From assembly GCA_001599715.1 (NCBI GenBank), contig BCHU01000008.1, positions 992,001 through 1,056,000 on the forward strand: a stretch of 64,000 bases of DNA. Reading direction: 5' to 3'. The DNA comes from Phaeotremella fagi. Its lineage: Eukaryota > Basidiomycota > Tremellomycetes > Tremellales > Phaeotremellaceae. Numbering within the stretch: the first letter of the stretch is position 1; every line of letters begins with the position of its first letter. The notes below the pieces were generated by a model. It was not told the origin of the DNA, did not search any database, and saw nothing but the letters and a program-made list of their open reading frames with translations. The translations under genes and the position numbers were made by a program. Of this stretch, positions 12,575-22,926 are shown in pieces.

Positions 12575-14464
12575 TCATGGCTCCTCTTTCAACTCCAGAC
12601 CCGGTTGTTGCTTCCCTTCTTGTCTATCTCTGTCTTGGAAGTCGGTGACAGGTTCGTCCAAGTATCTGAAATAAGTCACAAACAAAACACAGCAAATGAA
12701 AGATGCGATGGCGACAGCTACATAAGACCAAATGAGATAAGGATCGGTGATGACCGCAGACAGAGCTAGACCGATTGCGGAAGACACAGCAACAGACAAC
12801 AAATTCATTGACCAAACGAGACCCTTTAAACGGGCTGGTGCATGGGTGTAAGAGATTTCGTAGGCTGTAACGTTGACGAAGATTTCTCCGATTGCCGGAA
12901 GACAGATCAACAGCGTTTGCCAGGCGACTGGAATCGTGGAGACTTGTTTGCAAGTAGTGGCGTAGTAACCGCACGGAGAGGTTTGATAAACTTTCCATTG
13001 GAGGATTGCGCCAGCAATCATTGTAATTCTGAATGTCAGCTATCTAGTTCAATTGTTCCAACTCACCCTCCGAGAGCAGTACCTATCGCCATTCTTGTCA
13101 TTGGTTTCAACGGATGACCAATCTTGACGAAAAATGGATACAGACCGTATGAAATAATGGGAGTAAAGCCGACAATTGCCAAGGCGTTGAAGCTCGTGAA
13201 CAGATCGTTGGGTATTCCGTTCAAAACCATGGCCGCTGACATGTTATTGAGTGAATTACCTACTCCTCCATCGGCAAGATGGAAAATTGGAGTCAGGAAG
13301 AAAATAGCGCACGCTCCAACAGCTTGTTTAACTTCGTCAACGAATCGATCATCCCAGAACACGACTGAAAGATCAACTTCACCATCGCGGGCGGCAATGA
13401 ACGAAGGTTTTGCTTGTTCCCAAAAGTTTTTGTTTTTGCTGAAAAATCCACCGCTTTTGAAGCATATACGCAGGACTGACCAGGTTTCTAGGACGACGGA
13501 TCCTTGTGGTGGAGCTTTGTACAAGTGTTTTGAACAAAGCAGTAAGATAAAAGGTACCAGCATATACATGATCCCTGGCTCCAAATAAGCAAGCCAGAAA
13601 CCAATTAAACGTTCAGAGTATACGGTGGCAATGGAAAAAAACGATCCAACATTGACTGCCCAGTAGAACTAGGAGTCTGTCAGCAAAGCGTACAACAATC
13701 AAGTATAAACTTACTGTTAAAAGATACCTCTGGGTAGTGGTTTGAGGATCGAGTATTACTCTTTCCCCTGATTTCAGAGTCTTTATAGTTGGTTTGCTGA
13801 CAGGAGATTGATCACAGACTATCGGTCCAATAGAAGGTTTGATAAAACCCGTTGACATTGCCAAGATGATAACCCCAATTATAAAAGGCGCTAGTCCGTT
13901 ACCGCTTGAAATGACGGACGGTATAGCTGGTATGATAAGAACGATATGAGCTACTATACCAACAAGTGTTCCGATCCAAATGGTCTTGAATCTTCCCCAT
14001 TTAGTATCTGAGACTATCGCACCACCAATAGGAAGCACATAAGCCAAAAAGGAGAACATGGTAGTTATGGCTGTAGCAGGGATGGCTCCTAAACCAAGAG
14101 CACCAGGTGTTTGGTTGAGACCTGCTGCTCCTGGAGCTACTGCGCCAGCTCCATTTCCACCGACAGGAAGACCACCACGGATGAAGTTGGAAAAAATCTT
14201 TGAGCAACCGTAATATGATGCTCTCTCTGCGAATTCGGCCATGCATACAGCCAAGGCTGACCAGGGTATAGGTGCTGGTACTTTGCGAAGACTGAGATAC
14301 TATCGAGATTAGATTTATGAAATTATTCTTTCACTCACATCTTCGGCTGTTGGTTCGACTTCATCTTGGTTTGCAGCTATAGTTTCGACTTGGTGAAAGT
14401 CTTGTTTTTGTTCTACCTTTTCGTCCTCGGGAATGGTGGAGGTCATCTCAACAGGGGATATCAT
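12575..14464 (-). CDS. PTR2: Proton-coupled di/tripeptide transporter, POT/PTR2 family
   Basis: Major-facilitator peptide/proton symporter of the plasma membrane. The acidic N-terminus (MISPVEMTST) is followed by an intron near 14290-14340 and VPAPIPWSALAVCMAEFAERASYYG, the POT family start of helix 1. The second signature around helix 5 is rebuilt across an intron as FYWAVNVGSFFSIAT. Many hydrophobic segments follow, with the large loop (SKNKNFWEQAKPSF, WDDRFVDEVKQA) before the second half. The C-terminus LDEPVTDFQDRDRQEG is cytosolic. Start chosen at the ATG at 14462-14464. It is the first member of a run of peptide and amino-acid-related genes. Fungal PTR2 genes are commonly nitrogen-regulated; no specific site was identified here. 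Confidence 0.92.
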
Positions 14465-14729
14465 TTTGGAAAACGATCAAGTGATAGTAAGGATTCATTT
14501 TCAAGTTTCCTCTGAGGTCTATATATATTCGTTCTCAAGTTGAAGGTAGAGATGACATTAGTATCACTCAAAATGCGCTCGGAAGTCCTTCGGTCACTAA
14601 ATGCCACAGGAACCCCGATGACTTCCGTTACTCACATGACAGGATTGAGAAGAATTGTAGTACGCAAGTCAAACTGTATATATGCATGTTGGTAAAATCA
14701 AATTTCGAACAACTTGTAGATGCTCAACA

Positions 14730-16097
14730 ATGAGAAGCGAAATGAAAATAACTAGTGAGGTAGGAGGTGAACATAATGTTGCCATGTTGCAAATGGTGGG
14801 GAGAGATTTTTCTAGTGAGCAAAGACCCTTCTTCAAAGATTGATCGAACTCGCAGGTGATACTGTGACTATTCCTACCGATGAACAACTTGAAAGTGTCT
14901 TTAAAGCTACTAGAGGTGATTCCTTTCATGGTGATGATCCTACCACTGCCGAGTTGGAATCCAGAATAGCAAGGCTTTGTGGTAAAGAGAGCGCTCTTTT
15001 CGTGACAAGTGGTACCATGGCAAATCGTAAGACTCGTAAACGAATGCAAAATATCCAAGCTTACAGTCTGAATAGAGCTAGCATTGAAAGCCTTACTCGG
15101 TCAACCTCCGTATAGTATTCTTGTCGATCGAAGGGCTCACATTCACAGAATGGAAGGTTAGGAACCAACCGCTAGTATAGAACTAACAATCAGCGGGAGG
15201 TATAGCTATGTTGACTGGTGCCACCACCTATTCTACCGTTGCGAGTAACGGGAAATACCTCTCATTGGAAGATATACAATCTGAGATCGTCTTACAAAAT
15301 GGAATCGCATTTGCACCCACACAAATAATCTGTTTGGAAAATACACTTGCTGGTACAATATTCGACCAAAATGAAATTGAAAAGATCAGTCGGTTCGCTA
15401 AAGAAAATTCTATATCTCTTCATTTGGATGGAGCTAGGATCTGGAATGTTGCAGCTGCTGTTATAGAGGCTAGAGGGCTGGATTCAAGTAATGAAGAGGA
15501 TAGGAGGAGAGTGTAGGTGCTTTTTGTTTTATGATACTGAACTGTATCAGTCTTTGCGAATTGCTGGACCCATTCGACACCGTCAGTTTATGTCTGTCCA
15601 AGGGGATAGGGGCACCGATAGGTAGTATTCTGGTTGGGAGTCGTGAGGTGATAGCCAGAGCTCAATGGTTTCGTAAAGCGTGGGGTGGGACAATGAGACA
15701 AACAGGTTCAATAGCTGCCATGGCAGATTTTGCTCTCACTCATCATTTTTCTCTTTTGAACCGAACACACCTCCTTGCCAAAAAGCTCTCTGTGGGTCTT
15801 CAAGAAGCTGGATGCATAATATTTGTCCCAACAGAAACGAACATCGTGAGTCTACAGACGATCATAGCTGACGGTCAGGTTTGCTTTGATCCAAGTCCCT
15901 TGGGTTTCACCATTCCTGAAGTCGCTGCTGTCTTGAAATCTCTGACACCTCCCATAACAATTCGTGGATCACGTTGCGTCTTGCATCATCAGACCGCAAC
16001 TGAATCTGTAGACGAGTTCATATCCTGCATCAAAGACCTAGCAAAACAAAGGCGAAGTGTACGTGTGCCTCGTTTGACCTCAAATGAAGGGTATTGA
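14730..16097 (+). CDS. GLY1: Low-specificity L-threonine aldolase
   Basis: PLP enzyme cleaving L-threonine or allo-threonine to glycine and acetaldehyde. A 41-nt intron (about 14812-14852, donor GTGAGC, acceptor TCGCAG) joins DFS to SDTVTIPTDEQ, giving the family N-terminus. Then FHGDDPTTAELESRIA, ALFVTSGTMAN, DRRAHIHRMEAGG, LHLDGARIWNVA and SLCLSKGIGAPIGSIL follow; the PLP-binding lysine is the AAG codon at 15600-15602. Four introns in all. The start at 14730 follows CTCAACA; an upstream in-frame ATG at 14682 would add a short basic, Cys-containing extension that might be a targeting peptide. Divergent from the PTR2 gene with a 265-bp shared upstream region, and only 133 bp before the transcription factor gene. 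Confidence 0.9.
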
Positions 16098-16230
16098 TTG
16101 ATTCGCTCCGACCAGCCGACGTCAGGTCTGGTGATGTGATTTCCAATCGGATCATTTGTAGGATTATGCAATTATTTATTCTTGTAATTATTTTCAACTT
16201 TTGCAACAATGTATAATCTTGCATACTAGA

Positions 16231-18151
16231 ATGTCTTCTGCAGGACCGTCTCGCAAAAACATCACAATCGCATGTTCTTTATGTAGGAGAAGGTACGTAT
16301 TGGTTACGACTGGAGCTGAACCCTAAGGAAGCTGAAATGCGATGGAGGGCGACCGTCTTGCTCCCGCTGCGCGAGCGTGGGTAATCAAGTAAGTGTTTTG
16401 AGTCGAGACCGAATTGACTTTAGTGTTCTTATAACGGAGAGGTAGACTATCGAAAACCTCCAACTTGGCAGTATGTCAAATTCTTGGAAGCTCGTTTGAA
16501 TGAATTGAATAAAGAAGCTCCGGAGGTTGGGGAGGAGGAACAGACGGCTTCTACGGCAGCAACTTTTGCAGCAACCCATCTCGTATGTTCACTGTGTATC
16601 GTAGTCTTCTTACACGACTTAGGTCAGAAATCTGAATGGGGATTTTCGCTTCACAAGCTCTTCCTCGGTTTATCATTATTTGGTCCGATCTGATCAGTCC
16701 AACATGGAGTTTCCACTCAACAGTAGCAACCCTGATCGATTTGACTTTGGTCGTTTCCTACCGCCAAACATCATGATCACCCAGCAACAACATGATTTGG
16801 CTTCACAGATGTTTTTCACTTTTTGTCGTTCACCTCTTTGCGATTTTCGCCAGGAAGATTTCTATCTTGACCTGTTGCTTATTCCGGACGATAGGACAGG
16901 TCTCTTACCATGCAGGAGTGACAATTACTCACCGATGCTACATAACCTGATCCTAGCGAATGTTTGGACTATGATTGACTCGGAAACCACATCTCAACAA
17001 ACGGCTGCTCTGTTTTATCAAAGAGCTCTTCAATGGTTTCATATCGAAATCAATCGTGCTACGCTGTGTACAATCAATTGTATGGCGTTGATAGCAACTT
17101 ATCTCGCTGGACAGTCGGGAGCATCTACTGGTTCTGCATACGTCGCAGTGGGCTCTAACATCGTTCAAGCACGTAAGTTACTGCAGAATATCTAGGACTT
17201 ACAGTAGTTGGTCTACATCTGAGTTTATATCCTGGTCATGGACTGGAACCCTGGGAGATCCAATCTGTAAGCGGGAGGTTTTCAATGTTTACTTACCTCA
17301 GCGTGACCGTATTTTCTGGTCCTTCTACGTCGCCGAGTCTTTTTGGTAAGTTTGATGTTGTTTCCTAAAGTCGGAAGACTAATTTATATGCAGGTCCCTC
17401 CTGCTGGGTCGAGATTGTTTTGCAATTCCTATCAACAAGTGCGTCTCCCTTTTCTATACTGCTTTTCTACTAACTCTTTATTTACGAAGCTATAAACCCC
17501 AATTCGAGCCTCAAGAAGATAGCTTAATAGATTCAATCCTTTTCCAAAACATCCAGCTTGCACGACTTGGACGAGACATCCATTCCACGACTTATTCGTC
17601 CATTCTCTCGGGCACGACCAAAAGCAGTGAAGACACCGCAACATCCTTAGGGAGCTGGTTAACCGCTTTACCTCCCGATTTACAGCTATCAGAAGACCTT
17701 TCGAAAGTAACGCCAGATTCTGATATTCTACTTTTACACGCAAATCATGCTATGTTGTGCATTTTCCACCTTCGTCCCAGATTACAATTGGCTGAAGTGT
17801 CAGTGGACTCATCTGCTTTCATACGATGTGCAGCTGCTGCTTTTCGAATCATCTCGCTCTCGCAGTGTTGGTCCAGGATTTTTGGTCTACGTAGGGTCTC
17901 TGTACAGTAAGTTCATAGTTGAAAAGCAAACTCATTGAACATTCAGATTCCAGCACATCTTATTTACTGCTGGAACAACGTTGCTTTTGACTGGAGCTCT
18001 CAACTCGACGGATTCGAGATTAAATCAAAAGGAATGTTTGGCGGGTTTAGACGTTATCATCCTCCAACTACGGGAAATAAGTCAAACTTGGGCTAGTGCT
18101 CTGCAGGTAGCTGACGTTCTGATCCAAATGAAGCAGTCTTGGGCGTTATGA
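16231..18151 (+). CDS. Zn2Cys6 transcription factor with fungal-specific regulatory domain
   Basis: The first two exons join (intron near 16291-16325) to give the binuclear zinc cluster ACSLCRRRKLKCDGG and PSCSRCASVGNQC, spacing C-X2-C-X6-C-X6-C-X2-C-X6-C. A linker with FLEARLNELNKEA could be a short dimerisation coil. The middle region resembles the fungal transcription factor domain, with the RDRIFWSFYVAESFW segment and LLLGRDCFAIPIN. Six or seven introns; the last exon ends ADVLIQMKQSWAL with TGA at 18149-18151. It lies between GLY1 and the lactonase gene, whose stop is only 58 bp away, so it is a candidate local regulator of the 12.6-21 kb genes (inference). No specific fungal orthologue could be named. 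Confidence 0.88.
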
Positions 18152-18209
18152 GAGAGTACATTGTTGCATATTGGATCTCAGTAATTTTACACTGTATGAA
18201 CACTTGTTA

Positions 18210-19308
18210 TTACTCTTTACTAGCTTGTAATGCGGTTGCACCCTTCGTATGCCAATCAATATAACAAATCTGTCCAGTTTCGCTAACAACGAAATATAGT
18301 CTTTGACGATCTTCTTCCGTACTACCAAAGATGCAGTTTGCGATATGTGACTCGCCAGGCATGACGATTCTAGCAATAGGTATCCCCATAGGGGAAACCA
18401 CCAAAATTGAACCGAGACCTGGAACACAGATGAATAGATTACCTTCGTCGTCGACTGTCAAACCGTCTGGGCCAGCAGGACCAAATGTTGATACTGTGAT
18501 CGAACATCGTCAGTACGCGGGTACTCGAAGACATCAACATACCGAATCTGGAAACTTTTGTAGTACTGCCATCTTTATGTAGTGGTAATCTCCAAACACT
18601 GTTGTCTCTCGTCATAGCTACATAGAGAAATCTTTCGTCTGGACTAAGTACAAGTCCGTTTGGACTTGGACCGTTTGAAACCAAAGTGTCCAATTTACCA
18701 TTAGGTGAAAGTCGATATACCAGACCGGTAGGATCGGTCATCCCTGTTTGACCTTGATCGGTGAAATCTGATATTAGTCTTGACATTAGATGAACATACA
18801 GATATCTCCCGTGCTGGAGACTACGAGATCATTAGGGCCCTTGAAACGTTCTAAATTTCTCCGAGCCAGTAGAGGCTCTATCTTTGAGGTTGAAGGGTCA
18901 AGTAGAAGCTGAAATGTTGTCAGTAGCTTCCGACTCCATGCACTCACAATACCTTGTTTATAATCTGCGACCACCAAGCACCCATCGCTTCTTAATGCTA
19001 GACCATTGGGTTCGCCATCCCATTGAGCAACCAATTCGAAAGAATCCTTTTCAATTGAATATCTTAAAACACGACCATAAGGTATGTCTACGAAAAATAA
19101 ATTCCCTTGTGTGTCTGTTACTGGACCCTCCAAAAATATAGGTGGAATAATACCACTCGCTGAATTTGTTAGATGTACAGCAAATACTAATGGAACTTGT
19201 TGACCTACAAGGCATCCATTCGCTGGACGTTGTAGCCCATAACTCCTTTGGTAGAACGGCTAGAACATTTCCTGAGATTGTCGGTGGAATTGGAAACCAA
19301 GAACCCAT
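18210..19308 (-). CDS. SMP-30/gluconolactonase/LRE-like protein
   Basis: Six-bladed beta-propeller lactonase family. Exon 1 starts MGSWFPIPPTISGN and joins, through an intron near 19153-19203, to IIPPIFLEGPVTDTQGNL, which carries the first metal-ligand glutamate. Later blades show FVDIPYGRVLRY, RFKGPNDLVVSSTGDI (Asn ligand), YFTDQGQTG, SPNGLVLSPDERFLYVA and PAGPDGLTVDDEGNLF (Asp ligand). These match the Ca/Zn site of the family. About 300 residues after removing four introns. The substrate cannot be deduced; fungal relatives hydrolyse sugar or other lactones. It is convergent with the Zn2Cys6 gene and divergent from proline iminopeptidase. Confidence 0.88.
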
Positions 19309-19538
19309 TTTGAATGTTGGAAAAAGAAAGAATTGGAATTGCTATGAATCGTTGAGATTCGTCTTACATGTATGGGTTTACAGCATTTCCAATGACTTCG
19401 GAATTCTCTCGGACGCCAGTGACTAACCAACCCCACACACGTAACAACCTTACTCTCGGGATTCCTTCGGAGGCCCTGTCGTATGGCAGACTACATAATG
19501 CTACGGTTGAATCGATCATTACCGGTAAAGTCTACAAC

Positions 19539-21049
19539 ATGGTGTACCCCGCAATCAGTCCTTACGAAGAGAGCACTTTGAAGGTCTCTGAAATACATAC
19601 CTTATAGTGGGTGCTATTCGCTAACAGATTCATTGACCTAGTGATAGTTATTCACAATCGGGTAATCCAACAGGCAAACCAGGTACGTTCTGTCAAAATG
19701 GAAGTTACTGACGTATCTAGTGGTTTTCCTGTAAGTCTACTTGGTCAGATAACTTGATCTAATCATTTCAGTCATGGAGGACCAGGAGGTAAAACCAGTA
19801 TCGAAAATACGATCTTCTTCAATCCAAAGCTCTACAGAATAGTTCTTTTCGACCAAAGAGGTACCGGTAAATCGACTCCGTGAGTGTTAGGGAAGTAAAA
19901 CCTTCTGACAGAGTAGACCGGCGGAATTGCTGGAAAACACAACTTGGGATATAGGTAGGTTGACAAGATTTGGACATTGCTGAATGCCAAGTTGCGGATA
20001 TTGAGAAACTTCGAAAACATTTGTGTATCGAGAAATGGATGGTTTTTGGGGGGTCTTGGTATGTTTACTTTCCAATATAGATTGCTGAGAAATAGGGGAT
20101 CGACACTTGGTCTAGCTTATTCTCAAACTTATCCAGAAAGAGTGACTGGTCTTATACTGAGAGGAATCTGTTTGGTCAGAGGCGTGGATCTGCTATGGCT
20201 CAGACAAGCTGGATGTAGATGTAAGCTTATTAAAGAAATTGATACTGACGCTTTAAGATCTGTTCCCAGAGGCTTGGTAAGTCTCGGCAAAACTCAAATG
20301 AATAACAGACGCTGAACACACAAATAGGGATGCGTATGAAGAGCACATTCCGGAGGATGAAAGATATGATATGATCAAAGCTTATCATAAAAGATTAACG
20401 TCGGATGACCAAGAGGTTCAAAGAGCTGCTGCAAAAACCTGGAACACTTGGGAACTGCATACTGGGGCTTTATTATTTGATCCACAGAACTTGAAAAAAA
20501 TTGACGACGAATCTTGGAGCTTGTATGTGGAGAGATTAGAGGTTACCCAGCTGACACAGGATGCTAGAGCGCATGCTAGACTCGAAGCTCATTATTTCTC
20601 TCAACAGGTCAGTGTAGCGATTTCGGTTTCATTCGGTGCTGAAATTTTAATAAAGGCATTTTTGGAAGAAGGTCAATTGGTGAAAAAAGAAAATATCGAT
20701 AAAATGTATGAGTTCATACTATATGAATCATCTTCCCTGCTAACTAGAATAGTCGACATATCCCATGTATCGTGGTTCAAGGCAGATACGATGTTGTTTG
20801 TCCAGTGAGTTATGTTAACAGAGGGGAGTCCCAAAGTGTCGTGCTGATGCTTTTCAACAGCCTCGCCAAGCTTGGGATTTGAAAAAGGCATGGCCTGAAC
20901 TCACCCTTCACATGATTCCTGATGCTGGCCACTCTGCAACGGAACCTGGAACTTTGAAACAATTGGTTAAAGTAAGAATTGCGACAGACACTTTATGAGC
21001 ATGGATCACTGACGCTACCTAGGCTGCTGACGACTTTGCTTCTTTGTAA
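19539..21049 (+). CDS. Proline iminopeptidase (alpha/beta hydrolase, S33)
   Basis: Releases N-terminal proline from peptides. The start MVYPAISPYEESTLKVSEIH matches the family N-terminus. The same frame is open further up to ATGs at 19392 and 19368, which would add 49-57 unconvincing residues. Reconstructed exons give PVVFLHGGPGGKTS (oxyanion HGGPGG), LFDQRGTGKS, FGGSWGSTLGLAYSQTYPER (catalytic Ser), LFPEAWDAYEEHIP, VVQGRYDVVCP (catalytic Asp) and IPDAGHSATEPG (catalytic His). Ten introns are needed, including two flanking a 10-nt microexon at 19721-19730. Ends ADDFASL, TAA at 21047-21049. Together with the peptide transporter it could degrade proline-containing peptides. Confidence 0.92.
19721..19730 (+). 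other. 10-nt microexon of proline iminopeptidase
   Basis: TGGTTTTCCT is bounded by TATCTAG on the left and GTAAGTCT on the right. Joined to CCAG before and TCATGGAGG after, it restores the family motif PVVFLHGG in frame. Without it the HGGP motif is lost or out of frame. Confidence 0.85.
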
Positions 21050-21333
21050 AACGATTTTGGGGGGGAGGAAGAGAAGTGTCCAAGCCATTGTCTTTACCCA
21101 ACTCCTGTATGCATTTTATCACTATTGTGAACATCTCATTTTGATAGATCAAGGTTAAAATGATACAGTGCTCTTCGATATTTCTGGTTGCTACAGTCAA
21201 TAAAACCTGAATTCTTGCAGCTTGTGACATGAATTTACACACAGTACATAGATTTGAATTCTGCACAGATATACTACAGTACACCATCCCCTTTCTCATT
21301 CTTCTTCTTCTGAACCACTCTCTTTATCTGGGT
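21050..21333. other. Convergent 3' region
   Basis: About 280 bp between two convergent stop codons. No coding exon seen; presumably the 3' UTRs of proline iminopeptidase and of the minus-strand orphan gene. Confidence 0.5.
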
Positions 21334-21948
21334 CTACGGACAATCAGCAGCTTCATACTCTACATTATCATCATCAGGACAAAGACCTGGTAACCAATTT
21401 TCACGAGGACCACGAACGGTTTCGAGTTCAGTAATACAGAGCTCTACGTCTTCTGGAGCGGCATCGTCTTCGTAAAGAGGCCAATACTGGGTGATTTGAA
21501 AGACACCTGCCTTATCTTTTTTCTCGACTACGCTGCCGCTGTCGACTGATTTTTTGAATTCGGGAGAATCAGAAAGGCTTGCGACCAACCACCATTCAGA
21601 CGTTTTGGAATCTGGATCGTCGGAAAAAACATGTTTATCAGGTGTCGGTCCGAGATGCATATCCAATCCGGTGAGGTCGATGATTTCGTTTCCATCGTTT
21701 GATTTGGTTTTGTAGAATGCTAAAGAATTCCATTCACTTCGGTGAGAAGTGGATGAGATCCAATCTTTGATTTCTTTGATGACCCCCCATCGACTGATGA
21801 TAAACTGGCTTTTCTGATGATTGGTTCTGGGGTTGAAACTGACTTGATACAGGTTTTTGGTTTGTTTGGTGACATAATCACCGAGGATTTTGTTTCGTTC
21901 TTCCACAGAGGGAGTGAAGATGGTGTTTTCATTGAACGAACTCGACAT
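21334..21948 (-). CDS. Uncharacterised intronless acidic protein, 204 residues
   Basis: A single open frame starting MSSSFNENTIFTPSVEERNK and ending DDDNVEYEAADCP. The frame stays open about 75 codons upstream of this ATG, but that part is hydrophobic and basic and looks like leader sequence. The ATG chosen here gives a sensible soluble protein with SRWGVIKEIKDWI, a DLTGLDMHLGPTPDKH segment and a strongly acidic C-terminus (CITELETVRGPRENW, then Asp/Glu-rich). No known domain recognised, no signal peptide from the chosen start, no membrane span. It lacks introns, unlike its neighbours, which for this genome suggests a recent or lineage-specific gene (inference). Confidence 0.6.
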   Translation of the reverse strand: MSSSFNENTIFTPSVEERNKILGDYVTKQTKNLYQVSFNPRTNHQKSQFIISRWGVIKEIKDWISSTSHRSEWNSLAFYKTKSNDGNEIIDLTGLDMHLGPTPDKHVFSDDPDSKTSEWWLVASLSDSPEFKKSVDSGSVVEKKDKAGVFQITQYWPLYEDDAAPEDVELCITELETVRGPRENWLPGLCPDDDNVEYEAADCP

Positions 21949-22926
21949 CTTTACTTGATTGTATGTTACTGTCTTGTGAATGAAGGAATTTGTTTTTCGG
22001 TGGCGAAAAGTGGAATGAAGAAAGAGGAAGACCTGTAGGAAACTGCAAATGATATATGTCAGTAGTGTGATCCCTAGCCTTCGTGAGATTTGACACACCG
22101 CATATATAACAATGGAGGTTATCCCGAAAACACAAGGGATTATGTGACGTATTGTAATTTGCCGAAAATGCATATTTTCACCGACAAAAGAGGACGAAAG
22201 AAAGGATGTAGTTAGATATTTTCTAGCGTGTTCGATGGTTGAGGCTAGCGTTTACAAACTTACTAACGATTATGGCAAAATATAGACTGCTGTATTGGAA
22301 TCTGCGAGAAGAGTGTGATTGTGATCTTTGAGCAAAAATGTTTTTGACGTTGTTTTAGTGATCGCCACATCACTTTATTTTCTGGCTAAACTGACATTCG
22401 CCAAATCATTTTTCAAGGCATGAGCTAAGATACAACTAGTTGATCTCTCTCAGTACTTATGAATCAAAGGGAAGCTGGACTGTGTTAGGATTGTATGTAG
22501 AATGAGGTTGAGAATGAAAGGTTGTGGTGGATGAATGCTGGATTTCCGCTTGATGCCACGATTATAATGCCGTCGCGACGGAATCAAATTCAAACAGACA
22601 GTGAGAATCCAGTAAGCAAGCAATCAATCAATCAACTACAATAATCACTCAAACTCAATCATTTACTCATTCATCTTCATTACTTATAAATTCACTCTAA
22701 TTCTATATATCCTCCATATCATCATATCTATAACCTCCAGCTCACTCTCCTCTTTTCAAGCTCATCAATAACACCAGTGAAGCACTCAAAAGCAGTTTCT
22801 AATTATACCCCATCAACTCGCCACTTTCTGCTTATTATCTGTTCATCAAGAGTTGCTTTTGGTGTAGATTGATTTCTATTTGATACCTTACCGTCCTCCA
22901 AGAGCTTCTGTTGAACTGTGTTTAAG
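21949..22926. promoter_or_regulatory. Divergent upstream region of the orphan gene and CRM1
   Basis: Nearly 1 kb without a supported exon. The right half (22620-22900) is pyrimidine-rich with repeated TCATC/ATCAA strings, typical of a fungal promoter and 5' UTR, and leads to the CRM1 start. Confidence 0.5.
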
